From Chloroflexota bacterium (GTDB lineage: Bacteria > Chloroflexota > Anaerolineae > CG2-30-64-16): a stretch of DNA of 57,126 bases. The stretch is taken from the NCBI GenBank assembly GCA_016876015.1, contig VGOD01000009.1, positions 1-57,126 of the forward strand, read 5' to 3'. Under the pieces are notes generated by a model. That model did no database searches and was not told where the DNA came from. It worked only from the letters and a program-made list of their open reading frames with translations. Position 1 is the first letter of the stretch. The number at the start of each line of letters is the position of its first letter. The translations under genes were made by a program, and so were the position numbers. Positions 32,962 through 41,644 of this stretch are shown here, in pieces.

Positions 32962-33711
32962 ATGGGAGAGGCATCTGTGCACCTGACTCTGAAGCGTGCA
33001 GCCCAGGTATTGGGCGTCCACGAGCAAACGCTGCGCAGTTGGGAGAAGCGCGGGCTGATCCGCATGGTCCGCCTGCCCGGTAGCCGCTATCGCCGCGTGC
33101 CGGTCGAGGAAGTAGAGCGGTTGAAACGCGAGATGAGGTCCACGCAGGCAGGGTCTGCTGCCCCCTCTGCGCAGTCCGCTCAGGATCGCCAAGCGAAGAT
33201 GCGAGCGAGTGCCCACGCCGAGACCCTCCCAACCGAGTCGCCCGGCGTTGCGAGATCCAGCGAAAGGGAGTACACCGCCGACGCCCAGATCGTCGCCGTC
33301 CGCGAGCCGCCCGCCGTCTACGGCGCGCCTCTTGACGAGACCGTGTTAGCCCAGGGTCCTGTGATTTTGGAACTGGAGGGGCGGCCGATTGCTGCCGTGA
33401 TCTCGCCCGACGAGTATCGAGACTTCCAGGTGTGGCGCCGATCCCGATCCTGGAAAGAAGCACAACTGGCCCATTTGCAGCCTGAGCGCGTCGCGTTCCA
33501 GCGGCTGCTGCCGGAGTTGCTCAAGACCCACGCGGGGCAATTCGTGGCGATTCATGATAGTCGCATGGTGGATGCTGATACCAACGAAGGTGAGTTGGCC
33601 TGGCGGGTGATCGGCCGTGGCCTGAAACCAGTGTATATCGGCGAAGTCCGTTCGGAGCCACGTATCTACGATGTGCCTTCTCTGGAGGTCATCCCGCATG
33701 TATCCTTATGA
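32962..33711 (+). CDS. MerR-type HTH protein with Phd-like and DUF5678-like domains
   Basis: A 249-residue three-part protein. Residues 6-58 (LKRAAQVLGVHEQTLRSWEK) are a MerR/excisionase-type winged HTH. A Ser/Ala-rich linker follows. Residues about 110-150 (LAQGPVILELEGRPIAAVIS) match the Phd/YefM antitoxin strand pattern, and about 185-245 (HAGQFVAIHDSRMVDADTNE, GLKPVYIGEV) match DUF5678. GGAAGAGAG precedes ATG 32962. The gene overlaps the next, a retropepsin-like protease, by 14 bases; DUF5678 proteins paired with such proteases recur in cyanobacteria and Chloroflexota as I recall. The domain set suggests an autoregulated antitoxin-like component. Confidence 0.7.
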   Translation: MGEASVHLTLKRAAQVLGVHEQTLRSWEKRGLIRMVRLPGSRYRRVPVEEVERLKREMRSTQAGSAAPSAQSAQDRQAKMRASAHAETLPTESPGVARSSEREYTADAQIVAVREPPAVYGAPLDETVLAQGPVILELEGRPIAAVISPDEYRDFQVWRRSRSWKEAQLAHLQPERVAFQRLLPELLKTHAGQFVAIHDSRMVDADTNEGELAWRVIGRGLKPVYIGEVRSEPRIYDVPSLEVIPHVSL

Positions 33712-34072
33712 TGTCAGTGAGGACCCGCCGCTCGCGCTCTTGACAGTACAGGTAACAGACCCAGCCTCAGGAAGACAGGTCTCGTTGCCTGGCAAGCTAG
33801 ACACGGGTTCTGGCATCTCGATTCTCCCAGAAAAGACTGCGACCAAGCTGGGATTGCAGGCGGAGGCCGAAGTCTGGGTCGCCGGATACGATGGAACGCC
33901 GGCGCTGCTGCCCGCCTACTTCGTAGCCGTAACCCTGGCAGGACATACCGTCACAATGCTGAAGGTCACAGCCTCGCCGCGCAGCCAAATGTTTCTTGGC
34001 CGCGACGTGTTGCGCCATTTCATTGCCACCTTCGACGGCAAGAAGCAAGTTTTCGACCTGATTGATCCGTGA
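33698..34072 (+). CDS. Retropepsin-like aspartyl protease (clan AA)
   Basis: A 124-residue protein with a single aspartic protease motif, KLDTGSGISILPEKTATKLG, and the downstream MFLGRDVLRHF strand typical of clan AA. Proteases with one such motif work as homodimers. GGAGGT lies 8 bases before ATG 33698, inside the end of the DUF5678-containing gene, so the two are translationally coupled. Substrate unknown; its coupled partner is one candidate. Confidence 0.8.
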   Translation: MYPYDVSEDPPLALLTVQVTDPASGRQVSLPGKLDTGSGISILPEKTATKLGLQAEAEVWVAGYDGTPALLPAYFVAVTLAGHTVTMLKVTASPRSQMFLGRDVLRHFIATFDGKKQVFDLIDP

Positions 34073-34130
34073 CGAGATCCAGGAGCGATTCGAGCGACCC
34101 TGGCGGCGTCGTTTTCGAGGAGGTACGACC

Positions 34131-35135
34131 ATGCGCCAACTACTCGTCGAGTGCAGCGACCCTGGCCTGGTGATCTCACTGGCCGAGGAGATGGAGAACG
34201 TGCTGCGGAACATAGACTTCGACCACGCCCGCGCGCTACAGGATCAGCTCACCGCCCTGGCGCGCGAGCTGGGCCCCGATGTCGAAAAGGCCTGGCGCGG
34301 CTTCCGGCTGGAGGCGCCAGGCGACGGGGGTTCCCCGCCCACTTTTGGCAGCCGCGAGGGGATGGAGACGGACAGAAAGCCGCTGAAAAGGCTCCTTGCC
34401 GAGGCTGCTGGCCACGGCCTCGGCAAATTCGAGCTGCGCTGGACCTGCCTCTTGCCTCAAGGCGGGCCTGAACCGGAAACTCGCGAGCAGTACATCAGCG
34501 ACCTGGCCGACGGAATCCGCTACGACCGCTTCGAAGAGCTGGGGATTCGCCAGATGCCCACCGACCTGCCCGCGGCGATGGCTGCCCACCGCGAACAGCT
34601 CATGCAGGCACATGCCGGCGGCGTGCTGGCTGGACGGGCGCGCTTCCCGGCCGTGGGCTACAAGTGGATCCAGGATTCGGGCGAGGCGGTGCGGAAGGCG
34701 CTGGAAGAGGTCAACACCCGCAGCGAAGCCGTCATGGAGTACGAACTTGGCCGGCTCGATCCGGCGACCGTCGAGCCGGCCGAACGCGTCCGGTGGGCGG
34801 CGCTCGCGGTCCGGCTGGGGGTCGAGTTCGAGAAGTGGTGCGCCGCCGCCGAAGAGCCGCTGCCCCACCTCTACCAACGCGCTGCGTTGTTTTATCATCT
34901 GTGGACCGCGTGCCAGGGCTTCAGCCGGGCGCGGCCCTTCATGGAACAGCGGTTTCAGGCCCTGATCGAACAGGCCAGAACCGTCTACACCGCCGATGGC
35001 GCGGCCGCGCTCCAACACATCTACGACGATCTGCACCGCTCGCCGTGGGATCGGCTGCCAGCCCTGGGGATCGCTGCGGACGAAGACGAAACAGTCGAGG
35101 ACGGCCCAGATGACGGCGCCGACCTTGCCGGCTGA
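34131..35135 (+). CDS. Hypothetical protein, mostly helical, coupled to a radical SAM gene
   Basis: A 334-residue protein with GAGGAGG before ATG 34131. No recognised domain. Predicted from composition to be largely helical, with charged segments (LAEEMENVLRNIDFDHARAL, EELGIRQMPTDLPAAMAAHR) and an acidic tail. There is no signal peptide or membrane segment and few cysteines. It overlaps the following radical SAM gene by 26 bases, suggesting that the two act together, for example as substrate or accessory protein, but this is inference from position. Confidence 0.6.
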   Translation: MRQLLVECSDPGLVISLAEEMENVLRNIDFDHARALQDQLTALARELGPDVEKAWRGFRLEAPGDGGSPPTFGSREGMETDRKPLKRLLAEAAGHGLGKFELRWTCLLPQGGPEPETREQYISDLADGIRYDRFEELGIRQMPTDLPAAMAAHREQLMQAHAGGVLAGRARFPAVGYKWIQDSGEAVRKALEEVNTRSEAVMEYELGRLDPATVEPAERVRWAALAVRLGVEFEKWCAAAEEPLPHLYQRAALFYHLWTACQGFSRARPFMEQRFQALIEQARTVYTADGAAALQHIYDDLHRSPWDRLPALGIAADEDETVEDGPDDGADLAG

Positions 35136-36603
35136 CCGCCTGCGGCTGGCGTCGGTCGAGATCACCCGTCGTTGCCACAACGCCTGTCCCTACTGCGACC
35201 AGCCCAAGTCAGAAACGGACATGCCGGCCGCCCAATTCGCCATCCTGCTTGACGAGTTGGTCCGTGAAGGGTTCGCCGCAGTGGCGTTGGGCGGCGGCGA
35301 GCCGACCCTGCACCCCGCGCTACCCACGCTGCTGAAAGCCGCCCGCGAGCGGAGCCTGCGCACCGGGCTGACCACCAACGCCCGCGATCCTGGCCTGGTG
35401 ATTGCGCTGGCCGGCGCCGGGCTGCTGGATAGCTTCGGCGTGTCGGCCGGCAAGGGAACGTGGACCGCGCTGGCAGGCCACAGGGCCGCAGTGGTCAACC
35501 TGTTGTTGCTGGCCGGCCGGCTGCCGGAGACGACCGGCCTGGCGCTTGAGGCGCTGAAGCACGGCAGCCGGCGTCTGCTACTCCTGGGCTACAAGGGCGA
35601 CCGGCCAGAATTCGCCCCCACAACGGCCGAGTTGGCGTCGGCCTTCACCATGCTGACCGCCCTGGGGCGTCGCGCCGGCGCGACTGTGGCGGCCGACGAT
35701 TACACCCGCCGCCGGTTAGGGCTGTCGAACGTGTGCGGCGAAGGCTTCCTGCGCGTGACACTGGAGGGCACGCGCGACCGCTGTTGTTTTCCGATGTGCG
35801 AGTACCGTATGATCCCGGCCCTCGTCCTCGCCGCGGGCCTGTCACGGCGCATGGGGCAGTTCAAGCTGCTCTTGCCGTGGGCCGATCGCACCGTGATCGG
35901 CCAGGTCGTCGCCACGTTGGAGGCCGCCGGTGTAGAGCCGATCGTCGTAGTCGCGGGCCATCGCGCCGCGGAGGTGGAGACTGCGCTCGCCGGCTCTTCG
36001 GCGCGCATCGTCCTCAACCAGGACTACGCATCCGGCGAGATGCTCAGCTCGATCCAGGCAGGGCTGCGCGCGGTGGAGCACAGTGGCGCCGCCGCCGCGC
36101 TGCTCTGTCTGGGAGACCAGCCGCAGATGGCGGTCGAAACGGTGAAAACGGTGCTGGCGGCTGGCGGCCAGACGCGCTGGGCCCAGGTCGTCATCCCCAG
36201 CTTTCAGATGCGCGGGGGACATCCGATCTTGCTCCCGCGCAGCCTCTGGGCAGAGATCCTGTCGGCTCGCGGGACGTTGCGCGATGTACTTGCACGGCAT
36301 CGCGACCAGATTTGCTACATCCCGGTTGATACGCCCGGCGTTCTGGCCGACCTCGACACGCCGGAAGACTACGCGGCCGCCAGGCTCCGAACTGGCTCGG
36401 TCGGAGACCGGCCAGAGCGGGATGTTAGCCGGACTGGCTCGGTCGGAGACCGGCCAGAGCGGGATGTTAGCCGGACTGGCTCGATCGGAGACCGGCCAGA
36501 GCGGGATGTTAGCCGGACTGGCTCGGTCGGAGACCGGCCAGAGCGGGATGTTAGCCGAACTGGCTCGGTCGGAGCAGGAAGCTGTTCTTTGACGGGCGCT
36601 TAG
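35110..36603 (+). CDS. Radical SAM / MobA-like nucleotidyltransferase fusion with tandem-repeat tail
   Basis: Residues 1-233 form a small radical SAM domain: CX3CX2C in EITRRCHNACPYCDQP, the GGGEPTLHP glycine motif, and a Cys-rich end (NVCGEGFLRVTLEG then RCCFPMCEYR). Residues 234-425 form a MobA/MocA-type nucleotidyltransferase: LVLAAGLSRRMGQFKLLLPW, then DQPQM and GGHPILLPRSLW. Members of that family attach CMP or GMP to molybdopterin. The second part starts with its own Met (ATG 35809), so this may be a recent fusion by loss of an intervening stop. Residues 426-489 are four and a half copies of a 14-residue repeat (TGSVGDRPERDVSR) derived from a dispersed DNA repeat, which also supplies the stop codon. 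Confidence 0.8.
   Translation: MTAPTLPADRLRLASVEITRRCHNACPYCDQPKSETDMPAAQFAILLDELVREGFAAVALGGGEPTLHPALPTLLKAARERSLRTGLTTNARDPGLVIALAGAGLLDSFGVSAGKGTWTALAGHRAAVVNLLLLAGRLPETTGLALEALKHGSRRLLLLGYKGDRPEFAPTTAELASAFTMLTALGRRAGATVAADDYTRRRLGLSNVCGEGFLRVTLEGTRDRCCFPMCEYRMIPALVLAAGLSRRMGQFKLLLPWADRTVIGQVVATLEAAGVEPIVVVAGHRAAEVETALAGSSARIVLNQDYASGEMLSSIQAGLRAVEHSGAAAALLCLGDQPQMAVETVKTVLAAGGQTRWAQVVIPSFQMRGGHPILLPRSLWAEILSARGTLRDVLARHRDQICYIPVDTPGVLADLDTPEDYAAARLRTGSVGDRPERDVSRTGSVGDRPERDVSRTGSIGDRPERDVSRTGSVGDRPERDVSRTGSVGAGSCSLTGA
36387..36574. repeat. 42-bp tandem array (4.5 copies) in the 3' end of the radical SAM/MobA gene
   Basis: Units start at 36387, 36429, 36471 and 36513, plus a partial at 36555. 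Each is CCGRACTGGCTCGRTCGGAG followed by ACCGGCCAGAGCGGGATGTTAG. Unit length is a multiple of three, so the array stays in frame. The core equals that of the palindrome at 14793-14859; after the last partial unit the sequence again follows that element (GTTCTTTGAC) before the TAG. Confidence 0.9.
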
Positions 36604-36606
36604 CGC

Positions 36607-37515
36607 CTACCGCGGCCACCTCCAGCGGCCGTTCTCCACCTGCACCCAGTCCCATCCGACCGCAAGAGGCTGTGCGCTCAGCCTGGCTGCGATCCCTGCG
36701 CGGGTAGGCCGGCCGCGGCCGGCGATCTCCTGCGCGGCGGCCCCAAGCACCGCGCGGGCGGCTGCGCTGGCCAGGCTGGCGGCCAGCGCGGGCGTCACAT
36801 CATGCTCGCCCGGCGCTGCGCCTTCTGGCCTCGTCCCCTCCACCCGACAGACGATCGCTCGCGTGCCTTCGGCCGCGCGGCCCGCCCGGCCGATGAACCA
36901 CGGCCGCGCAACGTCCGGGCCGCCGATCAGCGTGCCCTGCCAACCGGCCGCGGCCAGGCGGAGCAACTCGTCGGCTGCGGAGGCGGCGTCGCCGGGGTGG
37001 AACCTGACCTGGCGCAAGGGATCAGCAGAAAACGACGCGCTGACTACCGAAGGGAGCTCGGTCGCGGCTGGACACAGCGAGCGCACCCCGGCCGCCGGCT
37101 GCTCGAGCGCTGCGACCACGATCGTCGGCAAGCCGGCCTGGCTGAGCGTTGCCCCTGCACTGGCCGCTGTCGCCGCGGACCACGGGCCGATGACCGCCAG
37201 CACCGCATCATCTTGCGCCAGGATGCGCGCCTGTGTGGCTGCGGTCTGCGGATCTAGATCGTCGTTCAGCGCCACGAGCGCCACGCGATAGGGGCCGAGC
37301 TCGCCGCTGGCGTTCGCCTCCGCGATAGCGGCCTTCACCGCGGGCAGCACGGCATATCCCAACGGACGGCCCAACCCCTCGAACGGCGCAATCAGCCCGA
37401 TTTTGACCACGGCCGCGGCATCGCCGGGCAGCGCGCACGAAACCAGCAGCCCGGCGCAGACCACGAGAAGGGCCAGGCGACCAAACATCCCGAATCGTCG
37501 CATGTTGCACATCAC
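36607..37515 (-). CDS. Lipoprotein, branched-chain amino-acid-type periplasmic binding protein
   Basis: A 302-residue protein with a signal peptide and lipobox LLVSCALPG, then KIGLIAPFEGLGRPLGYAVL, AAIAEANASGEL, VALNDDLDPQTAATQARIL and VIGPWSAATAASAGATLSQA, the fold type of Leu/Ile/Val-binding proteins. It is shorter than transport-associated members (about 350-400), with a compact second lobe. No ABC permease genes are nearby, so it may be a sensory or orphan binding protein. It is the last gene of the alaS-to-mltG minus-strand cluster. Confidence 0.8.
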   Translation of the reverse strand: MMCNMRRFGMFGRLALLVVCAGLLVSCALPGDAAAVVKIGLIAPFEGLGRPLGYAVLPAVKAAIAEANASGELGPYRVALVALNDDLDPQTAATQARILAQDDAVLAVIGPWSAATAASAGATLSQAGLPTIVVAALEQPAAGVRSLCPAATELPSVVSASFSADPLRQVRFHPGDAASAADELLRLAAAGWQGTLIGGPDVARPWFIGRAGRAAEGTRAIVCRVEGTRPEGAAPGEHDVTPALAASLASAAARAVLGAAAQEIAGRGRPTRAGIAARLSAQPLAVGWDWVQVENGRWRWPR

Positions 37516-37554
37516 GCCTTACGCGCTTGTGTCGAGCAGGTCGCCGACCGGCCA

Positions 37555-38766
37555 TCATCGCTGATAGCGGGCCACATTCGCCTCATGCTCGGCCAGCGTC
37601 ACCGCGAACACGTGCGCTCCGTCCCCCATGGCCAGCAAGAAACAGTAGCGAGTCTCGGCCGGCTGAACCGCGGCTTTGATGGCCGACAGACCGGGGCTGG
37701 CGATGGGGCTGGGCGGCAAACCCGGCTGAAGATAGGTGTTGTAGGGGGACAGGATTTCCCGATAGGCCTCGACCGATGGCGGCTTCCACCACCACTCACC
37801 GGGGCGACCATTGGCATACTGCACCGTCGGGTCCGCTTGCAGATAGGGGCCGCCCACCTCTTTGTTGCACGTCCCGCTCAAGCGATTCCAATAGACGCTG
37901 CCGATCAACGGCCGTTCGTCCGCGCGAATCGCCTCTCGCTCGATGATCGAAGCAACCGTGACCACCTGGTAGGTCCCGCGGCCGGCCTGGATTGCCGGCG
38001 CGAGCACCTGGTCGGTCACGCGCAGGGCGAAGTTGTCGAGCATCCGGCGCACCAGATCGGCCGGCGTAGCGCGCGCGGGCAGCCGATAGCTATCGGGAAA
38101 GAGATAGCCTTCGAGCGTCGTGGCTGTGTCGGGCACAAAGGGATAGTCGCCCAGCGCCCGCGCCGAGGCCGCGCCCCCGCGCGCCAGCGCCACGAACGCG
38201 TCGCCATCCATGATGGACTTGACGTTGAGCAGATCGGCGACCTCTTCAGCGCGCATCCCTTCGGGGATCGTCACGACGATCTCCTGGACGCGAGCCCGCT
38301 GGAGCCGCTGGGCGATCTCGGCCATCGGCATAGACGGCGCCAGCTCGAAATCGCCGGCCGCCAGGCGTTGGTCAATTCCGTGATAGCGCATGTAGAGCCG
38401 AAAGAGATTGGCGTCAGCGATCAAGCCGTGCTCTTGCAGGCGTTCCCCGACCGTGACGGCCGTCTCGCCCGGTGTGATCTTGAAGGGTCGCAGCGTTGCG
38501 TCGCCGCCGGCTGGTGTCTCCAGAGCCTGCGACTGGAGTCGAAGATAGAGGCCCAACAGCCGCAGCTCGATAGCTTGCGGGCTCAGATCAATCCCCTGCT
38601 CGGAAGCCGGCTTCAGCAGCGCCACGGCCGGCGGCCTGGGCGCATCGGCCAACTGCGCCGAGATGAAGCTGAACACCACAAAACCCAGGACCGCCAACGC
38701 GGTTACCGGCGCCAGAAACAGAGCGAAGCGCAGCAAGAAATGCGTTGCGCGCTGAATGAAACTCAC
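37555..38766 (-). CDS. mltG: Endolytic murein transglycosylase MltG (YceG-like)
   Basis: A 403-residue membrane-anchored protein with one N-terminal transmembrane segment (about 10-35). A LysM-like subdomain (KITPGETAVTVGERLQEHGL) precedes the catalytic YceG domain: LEGYLFPDSYRLP, VASIIEREAI with the catalytic Glu, QADPTVQYA and SPYNTYLQPGLPPSPIASPG. MltG cleaves nascent glycan strands and sets their length. Its start overlaps the ruvX stop by 4 bases. The alaS-ruvX-mltG order is conserved in many bacteria. Confidence 0.93.
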   Translation of the reverse strand: MSFIQRATHFLLRFALFLAPVTALAVLGFVVFSFISAQLADAPRPPAVALLKPASEQGIDLSPQAIELRLLGLYLRLQSQALETPAGGDATLRPFKITPGETAVTVGERLQEHGLIADANLFRLYMRYHGIDQRLAAGDFELAPSMPMAEIAQRLQRARVQEIVVTIPEGMRAEEVADLLNVKSIMDGDAFVALARGGAASARALGDYPFVPDTATTLEGYLFPDSYRLPARATPADLVRRMLDNFALRVTDQVLAPAIQAGRGTYQVVTVASIIEREAIRADERPLIGSVYWNRLSGTCNKEVGGPYLQADPTVQYANGRPGEWWWKPPSVEAYREILSPYNTYLQPGLPPSPIASPGLSAIKAAVQPAETRYCFLLAMGDGAHVFAVTLAEHEANVARYQR

Positions 38767-39245
38767 GAATCCTCCCCACCACAGGCGGCCTCTCGACTGA
38801 CACGGCTGCGCCTGGCTTCCAGGAAGCTCTGCAGAAATACGGCCGCGGCCGCGGCGTCGAGCGATGTGCGGCCGCGGCCGCCGCGCACCAGGTCAGCCGC
38901 ATCCACGGTCGAGTCACTCTCATCCCAAAACGCCACGGGCGCCGGCACGGCGCTGGCCAATCGGCTCCCGTACCGCCGCGCCCAACGCGCCTGGGGGCCC
39001 TCCTGACCCGCGCTATCGAGAGGCAGGCCGATCAACACCCCTACTGCTTTTTCTGCTGCGACCAGCGCGGCCAGCGCCGTGAAGTCTTCGGCGCGCGTCG
39101 CACGACGCCGCACCACGGTCAGCGGGGTCGCCAGCATCGCCAACTCGTCGCAGGCCGCCACGCCAATGCGCGCCTGGCCCAAGTCCAAAGCCAGCAGGCG
39201 CCCGGCAGGCAGCAGGAACGGCGAACTCAGCACACGTCCTGTCAT
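38763..39245 (-). CDS. ruvX: Holliday-junction resolvase-like protein RuvX/YqgF
   Basis: A 160-residue RNase H-fold protein. The conserved first strand is LLALDLGQARIGVAACDELA with catalytic Asp, followed by VGVLIGLPLDSAGQEG and, at the end, FWDESDSTVDAADL and TSLDAAAAAVFLQSFL with the last Asp. The family processes pre-16S rRNA ends and is related to RuvC. ATG 39245 overlaps the end of the upstream gene by 4 bases and is preferred over an upstream in-frame start. About 20 residues longer at the N-terminus than E. coli YqgF. Confidence 0.88.
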   Translation of the reverse strand: MTGRVLSSPFLLPAGRLLALDLGQARIGVAACDELAMLATPLTVVRRRATRAEDFTALAALVAAEKAVGVLIGLPLDSAGQEGPQARWARRYGSRLASAVPAPVAFWDESDSTVDAADLVRGGRGRTSLDAAAAAVFLQSFLEARRSRVSREAACGGEDS

Positions 39246-40822
39246 CGTCTGCGAGCGGCCATCGTCGCCCCCCCATCCCAATCCACCTCCACGCGGATGC
39301 GCCACGGCAGGATCGGTATGTTGGTCGGCTCGATGTAGGGAAGCCAGTCCGGCCCAAGATGGATGCGCGGGGGCTGAGTCAGGCCGAAACGCTCCTGGAG
39401 CGCGCTGAGGGCCTGCTCTGGCTTCATGCCGGCCATCGCAGAACGGACCGAGCCGCCCCCTACGCCCCGCAGCAGCACGCCTTCAGCGAGCATGGTGAAG
39501 CTTATCGTGCGCGCATCTTTCACGTGAATTGCGCCGGGTATAAACCGTATGGTGTCAGAGATCAGGCGCGTCCCCGGCGGCATCGCCTGGCGCAGCCAGG
39601 TCAAGGCGATCCGATCGGCTGCTGCGCCGTCCACCATCAAGCCCACACCCTGCACGCTCATGCTCAGGTATAGCTCAGGCGACACCTCGCCCACGAAAGG
39701 CGTGAAGGTGGGCGAAAGGGCCATGAAAGTGACCGAATCCGCGGGGACAAAGCTGCCCGGCTCCAGACGCTCGTTCAGCCGTTCGAACGCCTTCAGCTTC
39801 AGCTCATCGAACAGCTTTGCCTGCAGTTGCGTCTTGTCCTGCTCGGTCACGACGCCGACCTGGGCCATGGTCCCGCCGCTGAACGCCTCGTCGTTCGCCA
39901 CTACGATTGACAGCGCCAACGCGCCCTCAACCTGGGTGATGGTGCCTGCGCGGACGTTGCCGCTGAGGCCCGGAAGCACCGCTTCTGCGGGCACGGTCGC
40001 GCGGCCCCCGGGAGCCAGGATGATGTCGGCAGTGGTAGCGAATCGCACGTTGTTGCCGGTGGCGGTCGCGACAACCGCGCCCAAGGGGATCGTGACCTCG
40101 CGGTTCGTCCGGTTCGCCATGACGACGCGGCCCGTGGCCTTAGCGGCCGGCTCGAACCGCCGGCCGGTGGTCGGCGCGCGAGCGTCGCCTGAGACCTGCG
40201 CGCTGAGCGCGCGGCCGGGCACGATGCCCGCGTTGGCATCGGCCACGGCATCCTGAATGGCTACCAGTGGCACGGTCACCTGCAGCGGCTCGGCGGCGGG
40301 AATCAGTGTGATGGTCGCCGAGGGGATCACCAACGCGAGCGCATAGAGCAGGCTGGCCGATAACGCCAACAGGTAGAGCGACAGACCAAGCGTCGCCCAC
40401 CAGGGGCTCTGCCGGCGCACAAAGGCGCGCAAGAACGCGGCCGGCTGGAAACCGCTCGGCGAGCGCCTGCCCATGAGACCCGCGCCGAAGGGCGCCTCGG
40501 GCACGGCGGCGCCAGTGGGGGGCTGTCGCGAGGGGGCGGGCTGCGCGCTGCTGCGCCAGGGAACGCGTTCAGCCCACCACCGTATGCGAAAGGTGCTGAT
40601 GCCTTCGGCGGCCGCCAACGTGCGCAGCCGGCCGCTTGAGGTCAGCAGCGCCACGCTCTTGCGCTGCGCGGCGGCCTCACGGCGCAAGATGCGCAGGTCA
40701 AGCGCATCGAGCGAGGACTTCGCGGGCACGACGAAGAGCACCCGCTCCCCGCGCGCGTTGCGCAGGCGGGATAGGATGCCTGGAAGGGTGTCGAGCTGAG
40801 TCAGCGTTACTGTTTCGAGCAC
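39242..40822 (-). CDS. Baseplate J/gp47-like membrane-anchored protein
   Basis: A 526-residue protein. The N-terminal cytosolic domain (1-75, LRNARGERVLFVVPAKSSLD) is of unknown type. A Pro-rich linker and one transmembrane segment (about 145-170) follow. The outer part (IILAPGGRATVPAEAVLPGL, SGNVRAGTITQVEGAL) carries the motif of baseplate J-like domains, followed by repeated beta domains. Such proteins recur in Chloroflexota genomes away from any phage; no other phage genes are present here. It overlaps ruvX, so it belongs to the alaS-ruvX-mltG cluster and probably acts at the cell envelope. Confidence 0.75.
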   Translation of the reverse strand: MLETVTLTQLDTLPGILSRLRNARGERVLFVVPAKSSLDALDLRILRREAAAQRKSVALLTSSGRLRTLAAAEGISTFRIRWWAERVPWRSSAQPAPSRQPPTGAAVPEAPFGAGLMGRRSPSGFQPAAFLRAFVRRQSPWWATLGLSLYLLALSASLLYALALVIPSATITLIPAAEPLQVTVPLVAIQDAVADANAGIVPGRALSAQVSGDARAPTTGRRFEPAAKATGRVVMANRTNREVTIPLGAVVATATGNNVRFATTADIILAPGGRATVPAEAVLPGLSGNVRAGTITQVEGALALSIVVANDEAFSGGTMAQVGVVTEQDKTQLQAKLFDELKLKAFERLNERLEPGSFVPADSVTFMALSPTFTPFVGEVSPELYLSMSVQGVGLMVDGAAADRIALTWLRQAMPPGTRLISDTIRFIPGAIHVKDARTISFTMLAEGVLLRGVGGGSVRSAMAGMKPEQALSALQERFGLTQPPRIHLGPDWLPYIEPTNIPILPWRIRVEVDWDGGATMAARRR

Positions 40823-40883
40823 TTGTCAGTATGTTTCGTCGCTGTGTGTCATTGTCTCTGTGCAAACTCGCCATATGCAGACG

Positions 40884-41294
40884 TCATGGGACAACCTCAA
40901 GGACGGATCCATCGCTCAGGCGGTAGATGCGGAAGTGTCCATCCACCGTGAACACTCTCCGCAACCGCCGACTTTCGGCGACGGCCATCAGCGAGGCGTC
41001 GGCCAGATCCATCGGGGCGTCCTGGTACTTCTCCATCAGCCTGACCGTGCGATCAACCTCTATGGGTGTCAGATCGTGCAGCGCCAACCGTCCAACCTGG
41101 CGCAGCTTCCAGAGCTCAGCCTGATACGGGTAGCCGCCCACCTCTCCCAGTAGATACATGGCTTCGGTGAAACAAGGCCAGGTCGTCAGGAGGACACCAG
41201 ATGGCAGGCGCTTGGATGCAGCGACGCACGCTGCATGGTAGACGTCATCCCGATCCAGCAGCGCGACGAGCGGACCGGTGTCGGTGAGAATCAC
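40884..41294 (-). CDS. PIN-domain toxin, VapC-type (second)
   Basis: A 136-residue PIN protein. Acidic residues lie in ILTDTGPLVALLDRDD, FTEAMYLLGEVG, MDLADASLMAVAE and VFTVDGHFRIYR. It overlaps its antitoxin by 4 bases. This vapBC pair sits between alaS and the baseplate-J-like/ruvX/mltG genes, which are usually close together, so it looks like an insertion into a conserved cluster. Confidence 0.88.
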   Translation of the reverse strand: MILTDTGPLVALLDRDDVYHAACVAASKRLPSGVLLTTWPCFTEAMYLLGEVGGYPYQAELWKLRQVGRLALHDLTPIEVDRTVRLMEKYQDAPMDLADASLMAVAESRRLRRVFTVDGHFRIYRLSDGSVLEVVP

Positions 41295-41590
41295 AGCCGG
41301 CCTTCTTGGCGCTTCTTCATCAGACCAGCGGAGAATTTTTTCCCGCTGTTCTCCGACATCTGCGCGCCGCCTGAGACATGCTCGCTGCTGGAGATCACAC
41401 CGATGTGATCCGCCAGAAGATCAGCAAGAGTGCCCTGATCCGTCGGAGGGATTTCGGTCATGATCGAGGGCAGAAATCGCTCTCGAAGACAATCGCGCGC
41501 GATTCGCTCTGGCGTCGTGCCCTGTCTGCGCGCATGCTCAGTCAGCACGCGCGCGATTTCAGGTGTAAGGGTAATCGTCATGGTTTCCAT
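41291..41590 (-). CDS. VapB-type antitoxin
   Basis: A 99-residue protein. Starts at ATG 41590 (METMTITLTPEIARVLTEHA) behind GAGGG. The N-terminus is a ribbon-helix-helix-like DNA-binding segment. The C-terminus (HIGVISSSEHVSGGAQMSEN, SGKKFSAGLMKKRQEGRL) is the toxin-neutralising tail common in antitoxins of PIN toxins. Coupled by ATGA overlap to the PIN gene. Confidence 0.8.
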   Translation of the reverse strand: METMTITLTPEIARVLTEHARRQGTTPERIARDCLRERFLPSIMTEIPPTDQGTLADLLADHIGVISSSEHVSGGAQMSENSGKKFSAGLMKKRQEGRL

Positions 41591-41644
41591 GTTTGCATCC
41601 CTCGCAAGTTGACCCACCCAGGTCATCTCGTGAGCGATCGGCCC

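Noticed and set aside
36387..36574. CRISPR-like array
   Set aside because: Units are contiguous without spacers and lie inside a reading frame; a coding tandem repeat explains them. No CRISPR array or cas gene was seen in the window.
39242..40822. Prophage signal from the baseplate J-like gene
   Set aside because: No other phage genes nearby, a transmembrane anchor is present, and the gene is embedded in the alaS-ruvX-mltG cluster; this protein type occurs outside phages in Chloroflexota.
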